From: JAXLXE01 sp046328115
GTDB taxonomy: Bacteria > Chloroflexota > UBA6077 > JACCZL01
Length of the DNA stretch: 64,000 bases
Direction: 5' to 3'
Assembly: GCA_046328115.1 (NCBI GenBank)
Contig: JAXLXE010000001.1
Location: 2,046,001-2,110,000 of the forward strand
Below, in pieces: positions 43,612-52,323 of the stretch; positions within the stretch are counted from its first letter, which is position 1, and each line of letters starts with the position of its first letter. The notes under the pieces were generated by a model that worked only from the letters and a program-made list of their open reading frames with translations, was not told where the DNA came from and made no database searches. Made by a program: the position numbers and the translations under genes.

Positions 43612-45066
43612 TTGGCGGGCGGCGCTCGCTGGCTGATCGCGGCCGTCCTGGCGCTGCTGCTGGCCGGCGGCGCACCGCCCGCGCTGGCCGACGGCTGGCA
43701 GGAGATCCCCAACGCCCGCACCACCATCCGCCATACCGCGGAGACCGCGGCAGACGCCGCCTGGTACGCGGCCATCGCGGACGAGTCCTACGTCTTCGTC
43801 TGCGACGTGCTGGGCCAGGAGTGCCCAGAACGGGTGGGCATCACGCTCTACCAGGACGAGGTCGCCTACGCGGCGGTGGCACCGGTGGCAGGCCGGACGG
43901 AGACGGTCCTGGGCCACTCCGCGCTCGGCACCGGTGAGGTGGGCCTGGCCGCCTGGCGCCTCCGCCCCCAGCACGAGTCGCTGCGGCGCGACACCCTGAT
44001 CCACGAGCTCACCCACGTGGTGCTGGGTCGCATGTCCGCCAACAAGCTGCCCATCAGCTTCCAGGAGGGGCTGGCGCAGTACTTTGAACGGACGCCAGAG
44101 CAGCGATCGTCGTGGGCGGAGACGCTCAGACGCGCCGGCGCCGAGGGACAGCTCCTGCGCCTCCAGGACCTCTCCCGCCAGCGCGCCTTTCTGCAGCGCC
44201 CCCAGATCGCCTACTCCCAGAGTTACGCCATGGTGGCCATCCTGAGCGAACGCTACGGACTGGGCAAAGTCCTGGCCGTCGCTGAGCTCATGGGCAAGGA
44301 CGCCACCCTGGAGCAGGCCCTCACCCGCTCGTTTGGGCGCAGCGTGGAAGAGCTAGACGCCGAGCTGCTGGCCGCGCTGCCGGGCTTCCTGGAGGCGGGC
44401 TGGGATCGCAACGAGCTAGACCTCTGGACGCTGGCGCTCCCAGACGCCGACCTGGCGGCCGAGCGGTACGAGGACGCGCGGGGCAGGTACGCCCGCGCGG
44501 CGCGGACGTTTGAAAGCGTAGGCCGCCTAGACCTGGCGCAGCGAGCCGCGAACGGCGCCAACCGGGCACAGGCCGGGCTGGACGCCACCGAGGCCACCCG
44601 GCAGGGGCAGCAAGCGCTGGCCAACTTCGACTACACCCAGGCTGAAACGCTGCTGACCTCCGCGGCCGCCCACTGGCGGCAGGCCGTCAACGCGGAGCGC
44701 GCCGGGCAGGTGTCAAGAGCCGCCGAGGCGGCGAGCGCCGGTCGACGAGCCCTGGCGGACGTCGAGCAGGCGAACGCCGCGCTGGAACGCTGGGACCTGG
44801 CCGCCGCCGAGCGCGCCGCCAGCCAGGCCCACGCCGCACTGGCGGAGCTAGGCGACGGCGCGGGCGCCGCGTCGGCAGAGCGTGTGCTGGACCAGGTGGA
44901 CCGGTCGCGGCGGCTCATCGGCGTGCTGACCGCGGCGGCCGGCCTGCTGGGTCTGGCCGCCGTGACCCTGGTGATCGTCCTGGGGCGCGCCCGTCGATCG
45001 CGCCCCGCGACACCGCCGGCCCCCGCCGGCGCCCAGGCCGGATCAGACACCGGCTGGCGCCTGTAG
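43612..45066 (+). CDS. Exported gluzincin-type metallopeptidase (peptidase MA-like), C-terminal membrane anchor
   Basis: A 484-aa protein with a signal peptide (cleavage near ALADGW), a zinc-peptidase domain with HELTH (H131, E132, H135) and the downstream zinc ligand in FQEGLAQYFE (E152). A long Ala-rich helical region with TPR-like character spans about 265-430, then comes one membrane helix and a cytoplasmic Arg/Pro tail. TTG start 22 bp after the transpeptidase gene, suggesting co-transcription. It probably acts at the outer face of the membrane; the substrate is unknown. Downstream DNA is the first repeat-rich gap. Confidence 0.78.
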   Translation: MAGGARWLIAAVLALLLAGGAPPALADGWQEIPNARTTIRHTAETAADAAWYAAIADESYVFVCDVLGQECPERVGITLYQDEVAYAAVAPVAGRTETVLGHSALGTGEVGLAAWRLRPQHESLRRDTLIHELTHVVLGRMSANKLPISFQEGLAQYFERTPEQRSSWAETLRRAGAEGQLLRLQDLSRQRAFLQRPQIAYSQSYAMVAILSERYGLGKVLAVAELMGKDATLEQALTRSFGRSVEELDAELLAALPGFLEAGWDRNELDLWTLALPDADLAAERYEDARGRYARAARTFESVGRLDLAQRAANGANRAQAGLDATEATRQGQQALANFDYTQAETLLTSAAAHWRQAVNAERAGQVSRAAEAASAGRRALADVEQANAALERWDLAAAERAASQAHAALAELGDGAGAASAERVLDQVDRSRRLIGVLTAAAGLLGLAAVTLVIVLGRARRSRPATPPAPAGAQAGSDTGWRL

Positions 45067-45533
45067 CGCACGGCGCCGCACGTCCCCCCTCCGTCACGCG
45101 GACCGCCCGCCCAACCGCCGGACACCCCCCACCGTCACGCTCGCGAACGCGGGCGCCCATAGCAAGCAACCTGCCCTCATTGCTCAACCGAGCCTACGCC
45201 CCGCCGCCGCGCGCGATAGCCCCGAACCTCCCCCGCGTCCTTGAGCGAAGCGAAGGACCTATCGTCAATCACCCCGGGCAACGTCGCGGTAGCCCCGAAC
45301 GCTCCCCTCGCGTCCTTGAGCGAACCGAAGACCTTGCACCCGCGAACACGGATGACCCCTCCCGCCTCGCAACCCAGGCTCCACCGCGACCCGGGCACCC
45401 GCCATTAGAGCCACCAGTCAGTCCAGCGCGGCGAATCCGGCGTCGCCGGCAACATCACCAGAACCACCACTAACATCCGGCCGTATCCCCGCGAAAGCTC
45501 GCCCGCCGGCCGCGCGATCTGCGATCCTGTCGT
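45067..45533. repeat. Intergenic gap with two copies of the 47-bp dispersed repeat
   Basis: This 467-bp gap has no supported gene. It contains two copies of the repeat core seen in the 49-50 kb array, beginning at 45213 and about 45286 (73-74 bp apart). Upstream (about 45129-45175) is a segment like the array's long spacer (CTCGCGAACGCGGGCGCCCATA). The second copy has the divergent tail ending in GCGAACACGGATGACCCC, as array copy 7 does. Each good core has a 6-bp inverted repeat GTCCTT/AAGGAC. Confidence 0.85.
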
Positions 45534-47135
45534 GTGATCTCCGCGTCCACCGCTGACAGCCGCCTCACCTTCGAGGTCCGCGAGGAGCTTCGGCGCGTCA
45601 CCGCGCGGGCCTGGCGCGAGACGGCCCTGCCCATCCTGGCCCGCGCGCTGGCGGTCGGAGCGGCACTCGTGCTCGTCGTCGCGGCCGCCGCCTGGCTCGC
45701 CGACCTGGGCGAGTGGCTTTTCTGGTGGTGGGTGCCGGCCGCCGCCGCGCTGGCCTACGGGATCGTAGACGCGGCGCTCAGCGCGCCCACCACCGGCGGC
45801 GCCGCGCGGCTGGCCGATCGACGCTTCGGCCTCGGCGAGCAGCTAGGCACGGCCGTCGAGCTGCTGGAAGGCCGCGAACACGGCCCCATCGAACGGCTAC
45901 AGCTCGCCTCGGCGAGAGCCGTGGCCCAGACGGCCCGCCAGAACTGGCACGGCGGACCCTCCGCCACCCGACCCCTCATCCTGGCGGCCGCGCTGGCGCT
46001 ACTGGCTGCCGGCCTGCTGATCCCCCGCCTCACCGTGCCCCGAGCGCCCACCGCGCTGGGCCAGCCGCCGGCCATAGACCTGCCCAGCCCGCGCGCCGCC
46101 GAGAACCCGCGCGTGCCCACCCCGGTCCTCGTGCCAAACGCGCCGTCCCCCACCAGCCCGCGCGCCGCGGCCATCGCCAACACCATCAACACCACCCGGC
46201 GCGACCGCGAGTCCGGCGCCATCGGGGCGGACGAAGCCGGCCGCCGACTCTCCGCCGCCGCGCGCGACCTGGCCGGCCTGGCTGCGGACGCGGCCCGCCA
46301 GCGCGAGGCGCTGGACCGGCTGGCCAGCGAGCTGAGCGGCATCGGCGCCAGCCGCGCGGCCGCGGAGGCGATCCAGGCCGGCGACTACCAGCGGGCCGGC
46401 AACGAGATCTCCTCCCTGGGGCGCGAGTCCGATCAACTTTCCCAACAGGCGCGATCCCAGCTAGGCCAGGCCCTCCAGACCGCCGCGGCCGATCAGCGCA
46501 CCACCCCCCGCCTGGCCAACGCCGAGCGGCGTGCCGGCGAGGCGATCCAACGGCCGGACTACGAGTCGGCCCGGGCCAGCATGGAGTCGTTGGGCGAGCA
46601 GGTCGCCCGGAGCGCCACCGAGAGCGCCACGCCGTCCGAGCTAGCCGGCCTGCGCGAGCAGCTAGATCGCGAGGCCCGCGCGCAGGGCCAGGCCCCCATG
46701 TCCGGGCAGACAGCGTCCACCACGCAGCGCGCGCCGCAGTCGGCCTCGCGCGGCGGGGCCGGCCAGCCGGGCAACAACCCTGGCGCTCAGGAGGGCACAC
46801 GGCCGGCGGACCAGGGCGCGTTCAGCGGCGGCAGCCAGCCGGGCAGCAGTCCGGGCGCCGAGCCGGCCGACACCGGCGAGGCGCCGCCGCGCCTGGAGAC
46901 GGCCGGTCGGCCCGTCGAGATCGACGCGCTCCCCAGCGGCGGACCCCGACGCGAGAGCAACAAGAACGACCCCGCCGCGGACGAGGTGGGCCGCCCCAGC
47001 GTGGTCACGTCGGCCGGACCGGGCGGTCGGGCGGCCAGCGCCCCGGCCGAGCCAAACCTGGTGCCCCCCGCCTCGCGCGACCTGGTGCGAGGCTACTTTG
47101 GCCCGGACGCGCCCACGACGGGCGGTCGACGTTGA
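45534..47135 (+). CDS. Large membrane protein upstream of MoxR (DUF4175-like)
   Basis: A 533-aa protein with three hydrophobic helices in the first 170 residues (about 35-57, 63-82, 147-165). A long Ala/Gln-rich helical, probably coiled-coil region follows to about 390, then a low-complexity Gly/Pro/Ser-rich tail. The arrangement and the following MoxR and DUF58 genes resemble clusters in which a DUF4175-type membrane protein precedes the ATPase. The GTG start at 45534 has weak ribosome-binding support. Function is unknown; probably a partner or substrate of the MoxR chaperone system (inference). Confidence 0.6.
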   Translation: MISASTADSRLTFEVREELRRVTARAWRETALPILARALAVGAALVLVVAAAAWLADLGEWLFWWWVPAAAALAYGIVDAALSAPTTGGAARLADRRFGLGEQLGTAVELLEGREHGPIERLQLASARAVAQTARQNWHGGPSATRPLILAAALALLAAGLLIPRLTVPRAPTALGQPPAIDLPSPRAAENPRVPTPVLVPNAPSPTSPRAAAIANTINTTRRDRESGAIGADEAGRRLSAAARDLAGLAADAARQREALDRLASELSGIGASRAAAEAIQAGDYQRAGNEISSLGRESDQLSQQARSQLGQALQTAAADQRTTPRLANAERRAGEAIQRPDYESARASMESLGEQVARSATESATPSELAGLREQLDREARAQGQAPMSGQTASTTQRAPQSASRGGAGQPGNNPGAQEGTRPADQGAFSGGSQPGSSPGAEPADTGEAPPRLETAGRPVEIDALPSGGPRRESNKNDPAADEVGRPSVVTSAGPGGRAASAPAEPNLVPPASRDLVRGYFGPDAPTTGGRR

Positions 47136-47168
47136 GCGTGGGCTCGTCAGCGGTGGTGGAGTGACAGC

Positions 47169-48167
47169 GTGGTGATCGATCAGGCCCTGGACGCGGCGCG
47201 GTTCGTCGACGTGGCTCGACGGCTCGAGTCGGAGATCGGCCGGGTGATCGTGGGCCAGCAGCAGGTGGTGCGCGGGGTCATCACGGCGCTGCTGGCCGGC
47301 GGCCACACCCTGCTGGAAGGGCCGCCCGGGCTGGGCAAGACCATGCTGGTCCGCTCGCTGGCGCGGGCCCTGGACCTCACCTACAGCCGCATCCAGTTCA
47401 CGCCAGACCTGATGCCGGCCGACGTCACGGGCACCAATATCCTGAGCGAATCGGCCGGGGGCGGTCGGGCATTCACCTTCCAGCCCGGGCCCATCTTCGC
47501 CAACCTGGTCCTGGCTGACGAGATCAACCGAGCCACGCCGCGCACCCAGTCGGCCCTGCTGGAGGCCATGCAGGAGCAGACCGTGACCGTAGCCAACCAC
47601 GGCCACGCCCTGCCCAGGCCGTTCTTCGTCCTGGCCACCCAGAACCCCATCGAGCTAGAGGGCACCTACCCGCTGCCGGAGGCCGAGCTAGACCGCTTTT
47701 TCTTCAAGCTGCCCATCACCTCGCCCAACCGCGAGGAGCTAGCGGAGATCCTGCGGCGGACGACCGGCCAGGAGACCGCCAGCGTGGGCACGGTGGCAGA
47801 CGGGCCCACGCTGCTGGCCATGCAGTCCCTGGCCCGCCAGGTGCCCATCGCCAGCCACGTGGCCGACTACGCCGTGCGGCTCATCCTGGCCACCCACGCC
47901 GAAGGCCCGGGCGCGAGCGATCTGGTCAAGCGCTACGTCCGGCACGGCGCCTCCCCCCGCGCCGCCCAGGCGGTGGTGCTGGCCGCCAAAGTCTCCGCCC
48001 TGCTCAACGGCAGGTTCAACGTCGCGTTCGACGACGTGCGCCAGACCCTGTTGCCGGCGACCAGGCACCGGGTGATCCTCCACCTCGGCGCGGAGGCCCA
48101 CGGCGTCGACGGCGACGCCATCGTCGCGTCCGTGCTGGAGAGCGTGCCCACGGAAGTCAGCGGGTAA
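47169..48167 (+). CDS. MoxR-family AAA+ ATPase
   Basis: AAA+ protein of 332 aa. Walker A is EGPPGLGKT (50-58), Walker B LVLADEINRA with D117/E118, and sensor 1 is in FVLATQNPIELEGTYPLPEAELDRF, the MoxR-specific signature. MoxR proteins act as chaperones with vWA-domain partners, here the DUF58 protein encoded 6 bp downstream. GTG start with GGAG 7 nt upstream. The cluster may handle maturation or assembly at the envelope. Confidence 0.94.
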   Translation: MVIDQALDAARFVDVARRLESEIGRVIVGQQQVVRGVITALLAGGHTLLEGPPGLGKTMLVRSLARALDLTYSRIQFTPDLMPADVTGTNILSESAGGGRAFTFQPGPIFANLVLADEINRATPRTQSALLEAMQEQTVTVANHGHALPRPFFVLATQNPIELEGTYPLPEAELDRFFFKLPITSPNREELAEILRRTTGQETASVGTVADGPTLLAMQSLARQVPIASHVADYAVRLILATHAEGPGASDLVKRYVRHGASPRAAQAVVLAAKVSALLNGRFNVAFDDVRQTLLPATRHRVILHLGAEAHGVDGDAIVASVLESVPTEVSG

Positions 48168-48173
48168 CCCGCC

Positions 48174-49208
48174 ATGGCGTGGCCATTCAGGCGCGGGGGC
48201 AGCACGGCGGCTCCAACCAGAGAGCCGGCCGATCCGCTGCTGGGCATCCCGCCCGAGCTCGCCCAGCGGCTCCAGCGGCTGGCCCTCCAGGCCGCCCAGC
48301 CGGCCGCCCACGGGATCGGCGGCGAGCATCGAGGCGTTCGCCGCGCGCCGTCGCTAGAGTTCGTCGACCACCGCGAGTACCACCCCGGCGACGATCCCCG
48401 ACGGATCGACTGGAACGTCTACGCCCGCCTGGACCGACCGTACGTGCGGCAGACCGAGTCGCTGGAGCGACGACCTGTCTGGATCGCGCTGGACACCAGC
48501 GGCTCCATGGTCGTGGGTCAGCCCAGCAAGCACCTGGTGGCGCGCCAGATCGCGCTGGGGCTGGGCCTGTCCGCGCTGAGCCACAACGACCGTCTGTACC
48601 TGGCCACCCAGAGCCATAACGACCGCCCGTACCTGGCTACCCAGAGCCACAACGACCGCCCGTACCTCGCCACCCAGAGCCACAACGACCGCCCGTACCT
48701 CGCCACCGAGAGCCACAACGATCGCCCGGCCGACCTGCTCGGCCCGCTCGCCGGCCGCGGCCGTCTGCCCGACCTCACCGCGGCGCTAGGCAGGCTGGAA
48801 CCAGACGGCGCCCTGGATCTGCGGGCGCTGACCAGCACGGCCACCGGTCGCGGCGGACTGCTGATCGTCATCTCCGACCTGCTGGAGGAGAAGTCAGACC
48901 TCTCGCCGCTGGAATCCGCGCGCGCCGCCGGCCTGGACGTCACCGTCCTGCACCTCCTCGCCCCCGAAGACCTGGACCCCTCGGCAAGCGGCGACCTCCT
49001 GGTCGTAGACGCCGAGACCAACGAATCGCTCGACGTCCCCCTCAACCCCACCGCAATCGCCAGCTACCGCGACCGAATCACCACCTGGCTAGCCACCACC
49101 GAAACCACCTGCCAGCAGGCCGGCCTCCGCTACCTCCGCCTCACCACCAGCACCCCGCTGCCCGACATCCTCCTCACCCACCTCCGCCAATCCCACCTCC
49201 TCGCCTAA
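48174..49208 (+). CDS. DUF58/vWA-like protein with an 11-residue tandem repeat expansion
   Basis: MoxR partner of 344 aa. The DUF58 hallmark YHPGDDPRRIDWNVYARLD is at 69-87, and a MIDAS-like DTSGSM at 107-112 starts a vWA-type domain. Immediately after the first helix, four tandem SHNDR(L/P)YLAT(Q/E) units and a partial fifth (136-185) interrupt the domain, encoded by a 33-bp DNA repeat. In other DUF58 proteins this position has a short strand only, so the protein carries about 44 extra residues. The C-terminal part (ITTWLATTETTCQQAGLRYLRLTTSTPL) looks normal. The reading frame is intact. Confidence 0.9.
   Translation: MAWPFRRGGSTAAPTREPADPLLGIPPELAQRLQRLALQAAQPAAHGIGGEHRGVRRAPSLEFVDHREYHPGDDPRRIDWNVYARLDRPYVRQTESLERRPVWIALDTSGSMVVGQPSKHLVARQIALGLGLSALSHNDRLYLATQSHNDRPYLATQSHNDRPYLATQSHNDRPYLATESHNDRPADLLGPLAGRGRLPDLTAALGRLEPDGALDLRALTSTATGRGGLLIVISDLLEEKSDLSPLESARAAGLDVTVLHLLAPEDLDPSASGDLLVVDAETNESLDVPLNPTAIASYRDRITTWLATTETTCQQAGLRYLRLTTSTPLPDILLTHLRQSHLLA
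48579..48728 (+). repeat. 33-bp in-frame minisatellite (4 full units plus 18 bp)
   Basis: Units start at 48579, 48612, 48645, 48678 and 48711 (partial). They begin AGCCACAACGACCG with only a few substitutions between units. The unit length is a multiple of three and the frame stays open. High identity between units suggests recent expansion. Confidence 0.97.
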
Positions 49209-50477
49209 CCCCCGCCCGCCCCATCGTTACGCTCGCGAACACACCCACCCATACTGGCCAACCTGCGCCCATCGCGATAGCCCCAAACTTCCCCCGCGTC
49301 CTTGAGCGAAGCGAAGGACCCCTCGTCGATGTCCCCGGGCATTGTTCGCGATGGCCCCAAACTTCCCCCGCGTCCTCGAGCGAAGCGAAGGACCCCTCGT
49401 CGATCTCCCGGGGCATTGTTCGCGATAGCCCCAAACTTCCCCCGCGTCCTCGAGCGAAGCGAAGGACCTCTCGTCGATCTCCCGGGGCACTGTTCGCGAT
49501 AGCCCCAAACTTCCCCCGCGTCCTTGAGCAAAGCGAAGGACCTCTCGTCGATCTCCCCGGGCACTGTTCGCGATAGCCCCGAACCTCCCCCGCGTCCTTG
49601 AGCGAAGCGAAGGACCTCTCACTTCCCAGGCCAGTCGCCATCCCATCGATCGTCACGCCCTCATCGTCACGCTCGCGACCACACGCGCCCATACTGGCCA
49701 ACCTCCGCCCATCGCGATAGCCCCAAACTTCCCCTGCGTCCTTGAGCGAAGCGAAGGACCTCACACTTCCCAGGCCAGTCGCCACCCCACCGATCGTCAC
49801 GCCGCCATCGTCGCGCTCGCGAACGCGGGCGCCCATACTGGCCAACCTGCGCCCATCGCGACAGCCCCAAACTTCCCCCGCGTCCTTGAGCGATCCGAAG
49901 AGCTTGCACTCGCGAACGCGGGTGACCTCTCACTTCCCAGGCCAGTCGCCATCCCACCGATCGTCACGCTCGCGAACGCGGGCGCCCATACTGGCCAACC
50001 TGCGCCCATCGCGATAGCCCCGAACTTCCCCCGCGTCCTCGAGCGAAGCGAAGGACCTCTCGTCGATCTCCCCCGGCATTGTTCGCGATAGCCCCAAACC
50101 TCCCCCGCGTCCTTGAGCGAAGCGAAGGACCTCTCGTCGATCTCCCCGGGCACTGTTCGCGATAGCCCCAAACCTCCCCCGCGTCCTCGAGCGAAGCGAA
50201 GGACCTCTCATTTCCCAGGCCAGTCGCCATCCCACCGATCGTCACGCCCCCACCGTCGCGCTCGCGAACGCGGGCGCCCATACTGGCCAACCCGCGCCCC
50301 GCGCGAGAGCCCCAAACTTCCCCCGCGTCCTTGAGCGAAGCGAAGGACCTCACGGATCACAAGCCGGGCGCTGTCGAAACCCTGGCTACGTCCCGGCGCG
50401 CTTCGCCAAACGCAGCGCCATCCGCCATGAGCTCGATTGACCGACCCCGGCACCCCTGCCTATACTCAGAGGGCCAC
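49209..50477. repeat. Composite intergenic repeat array, 11 copies of a 47-bp core
   Basis: Core copies begin at 49274, 49348, 49422, 49496, 49570, 49714, 49858, 50011, 50085, 50159 and 50303. Distances are 74, 74, 74, 74, 144, 144, 153, 74, 74 and 144 bp. The 74-bp steps carry a 27-bp spacer (TCGTCGATCTCCCCGGGCAC inside). The longer steps carry a spacer of about 97 bp with TTCCCAGGCCAGTCGCC and CTCGCGAACGCGGGCGCCCA, itself conserved. Each core contains an inverted repeat, GTCCTT...AAGGAC, around GAGCGAAGCG; copy 7 (49858) has a divergent tail. No gene is supported in this stretch; minus-strand open frames here are made of the repeat. Confidence 0.93.
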
Positions 50478-50551
50478 GCGGGAGTGATGTAGTGGTAGCC
50501 TGCCAGCTTCCCAAGCTGGACGTGAGGGTTCGATTCCCTTCTCCCGCTCCA
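50478..50551 (+). tRNA. tRNA-Gly (anticodon CCC)
   Basis: The acceptor GCGGGAG (50478-50484) pairs with CTCCCGC (50541-50547), followed by discriminator T and an encoded CCA. The anticodon stem CCAGC/GCTGG encloses loop TTCCCAA, giving anticodon CCC, which reads GGG glycine codons. The T arm has GAGGG-TTCGATT-CCCTT with one G-U pair. The D arm ATGT/GCCT has one mismatch, and the D loop has the conserved GG. It lies immediately downstream of the repeat array and upstream of a gene-remnant zone, a common spot for integration. Confidence 0.93.
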
Positions 50552-50562
50552 CCGACCGGCGC

Positions 50563-50793
50563 CGCACCGAGCAACGCCCCACGCGAGCGCGTCTGGCGCG
50601 CCATCAGCGACTCGGCCTGCTATCGTCACCCGCCTCTGCGGCGACAGCCCCTACGGACCGCCCAGCTAGAGCAAGGCACCACCGTCACCCGCCAGGCCAC
50701 AACCAGGCACCTGCACGTCCTGGAAATCGCCGGCCTCGTCCGCGGCCACCGAGTCGGCCGCGACCGCCGATGGCAGATGCAACCCCAACAACG
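50563..50793 (+). pseudogene. Remnant: SRPBCC N-terminal piece joined to a frameshifted ArsR fragment
   Basis: The first part encodes PRERVWRAISDS, the first-strand/helix motif of AHSA1-type SRPBCC proteins. From 50622 to 50793 the DNA is a diverged copy of the interior of the intact ArsR gene at 52324 (QGTTVTRQATTRHLHVLE, GLVRGHRVGRDRRWQMQPQQ). One base is missing from a C run before the shared region, so the frame breaks, and an in-frame TAG appears upstream of it. No intact product is possible. It appears to derive from a second SRPBCC-ArsR pair. Confidence 0.75.
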
Positions 50794-50815
50794 CTGTGTG
50801 GCGCCAAACCTGGGC

Positions 50816-51370
50816 TTACGCCTTCGCCTGGCCCCAGCTGTTGTAGCTAAGGACCTCGGACCGCTCCTTGCGTCCGCCAGGGCGGGCATTCGGGCGCGGA
50901 TCCTTGGTCGATGTGGCGTGGCCGATGATGACCACCGAGCGAGCGTCACGCTCGGCCGGAATTCCCAGGATGCGCTTGCCCTCGGCCTGCTGGTCGGCGT
51001 CGCCGTAAAAGGCCACGCCGCCACCCAGGCCCAGGCTCCGCGCCGCGATCAGGATGCGCTCGGTGACCCGGCCCTCGTCGTAGGCCTCACTTGTCGCATT
51101 CTCGCCGTCGAGCACGATAGCAATCCCCAGCGGCGCCTCGGCGACCCAGTTGATCGGCGTGCGCAACTGGCTGATGCGTCGGAGCTGCTCCTTGTCGGTG
51201 ATGGCGATGAAGTGCCATGGCTGGGAGTTGCGCGAGCTGCCGGTCCAGCGCGCGACCTCGAGCAATGTGTCGATCACGTCAGCGGACACCGACTGCGGGC
51301 CGTACTGTCGGGCCTGCCGGACGGTGCGGATCAACTCGGGCACATGGGTCGAGTCTGGCTGATCTGCCAT
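50816..51370 (-). CDS. Nitroreductase-family protein
   Basis: FMN-dependent oxidoreductase of 184 aa. VRQARQYGPQSVSADVIDTLLEVARWTGSSRNSQPWHFIAITD shows the family's phosphate and FMN-binding Arg/Ser-rich region, and GLGGGVAFYGDADQQAEGKRILGIP the C-terminal half. The first part (VRQARQY) replaces the usual R-R-S-x-R-x-F. The ATG at 51370 has AGGAG about 7 nt upstream; a longer frame to 51499 is not supported. It stands alone, facing the ArsR remnant. Physiological electron acceptor unknown. Confidence 0.85.
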   Translation of the reverse strand: MADQPDSTHVPELIRTVRQARQYGPQSVSADVIDTLLEVARWTGSSRNSQPWHFIAITDKEQLRRISQLRTPINWVAEAPLGIAIVLDGENATSEAYDEGRVTERILIAARSLGLGGGVAFYGDADQQAEGKRILGIPAERDARSVVIIGHATSTKDPRPNARPGGRKERSEVLSYNSWGQAKA

Positions 51371-51498
51371 GGTCCTACTCCTGCGTAGCGGGCGCGGGCC
51401 GCGCCGGATCGACCGCTCGTCCACCGTCATGGTCGGACGAAGCGGACCAGATGCTAGTGTAGGCCATCCCATTTGAGAAAGCATTCGAACACCTGCCA

Positions 51499-51545
51499 AG
51501 CTACTACCGAAGCGAGCTACTACCGAAGCGAGCTACTATCGAAGG
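51499..51545 (+). repeat. 16-bp tandem repeat, three units
   Basis: AGCTACTACCGAAGCG occurs at 51499-51514 and 51515-51530, with a slightly altered third unit at 51531-51545. It sits in noncoding DNA between the nitroreductase gene and the IS630 remnant. Confidence 0.9.
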
Positions 51546-51634
51546 ATCGAGTCCCCAAGACATACGGTTGGCGAAAATCGCGGGCACCCCGATGCAGCCT
51601 CGGTCACTGCGGCTGTCCACGTGGACGACGGCTT

Positions 51635-52045
51635 TCACTCTCGCGCCAGCAAGCCGCCGGTAGGCGCCCAGACCGAATCAACAGTGGTGAGTGACCAGGT
51701 GGCGGTTCCATCGCGCTCACGGTCTGGAACGCGGTGATATTCGCGCAGGATGCCTTCTTACTCGACCGCGCCGTAGCGGGGTAGGCGGCCATTCCTCGAT
51801 CGAAGGTCAAGTGCCGGTACGCCGGCCAGGTTGAAACGAGCGACCAGGGACGCGACGGCGTGGCGCGAGCGTCGGCCGGCGACGCGCGCGGCCTCCGGCT
51901 AGGTGGCGCCATCCGCGACGGCAAGCACGACGCGGGCGTGGGCAACGCGATCGGCGCGTTCACCGGTGCTGCGAGCCACGTGTTCGAGCTCGGCACGCTC
52001 ACCGGTGGACACCGAGCGGAGGGAATGCAACCGCGGACGGCTCAT
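51635..52045 (-). pseudogene. IS630-like transposase remnant
   Basis: Reading from the ATG at 52045 gives an IS630-type N-terminal helix-turn-helix region (TGERAELEHVARSTGERADR, then AHARVVLAVADGAT), broken by TAG at 51899-51901. It continues in frame as PEAARVAGRRSRHAVASLV, broken again by TAA at 51758-51760. It then continues with RVPDRERDGTATWSLTTVDS, which matches the family's conserved R-x-P-D-x-ERDGTATWSL block. The catalytic DDE domain is absent, and terminal inverted repeats were not found. It is an old fragment beside the truncated SRPBCC gene. Confidence 0.7.
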
Positions 52046-52145
52046 CAGGCGGCTCCCAGGAGCGCGGCTCCGCCGCGGATGCCCTCCAGCGTGGCCCCGT
52101 GCCCGTCGCAACGGCGCCACCTCAGTTTGGTCACACTTCTGTCAA

Positions 52146-52315
52146 CTGACCCACTAGCCACCGCCGAAGGCGCCACCCTGCTCACCATCACCGAATCCGG
52201 CTTCGACCAGATCCCGACCGCCCGCCGAGCCCAGGCCTTTGAGGCAAACGAGGGCGGCTGGGAACACCAGATGGCGCTCATCCAAAAGTACCTGGCAGCC
52301 CAGGCTCCGTCCTAA
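52146..52315 (+). pseudogene. 5'-truncated SRPBCC (AHSA1-like) gene, C-terminal fragment
   Basis: The in-frame segment encoding TAEGATLLTITESGFDQIP, then RRAQAFEANEGGWEHQMALIQKYL, is the typical C-terminal strand and helix of AHSA1-type SRPBCC proteins. The upstream part is missing where the IS630 remnant lies. It ends 8 bp before the ArsR start. Such SRPBCC-ArsR pairs are very common, so this is the damaged partner gene. Confidence 0.7.
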
Positions 52316-52323
52316 AGCCCGCC

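Noticed and set aside
45713..47164. A 483-codon plus-strand frame overlapping the DUF4175-like gene.
   Set aside because: Arg/Gly/Pro-rich out-of-frame shadow with no start signal; the frame from 45534 has membrane helices.
49274..50350. Array considered as a CRISPR locus.
   Set aside because: The repeats are 47 bp and the intervals themselves are repeated (two conserved spacer types); there are no cas genes nearby.
49174..50353. Several minus-strand open frames of 80-220 codons across the repeat array, reading as repeated SFASLKDAGEVWGY.
   Set aside because: They are translations of the 47-bp intergenic repeat in different frames, with no start signals and no known fold.
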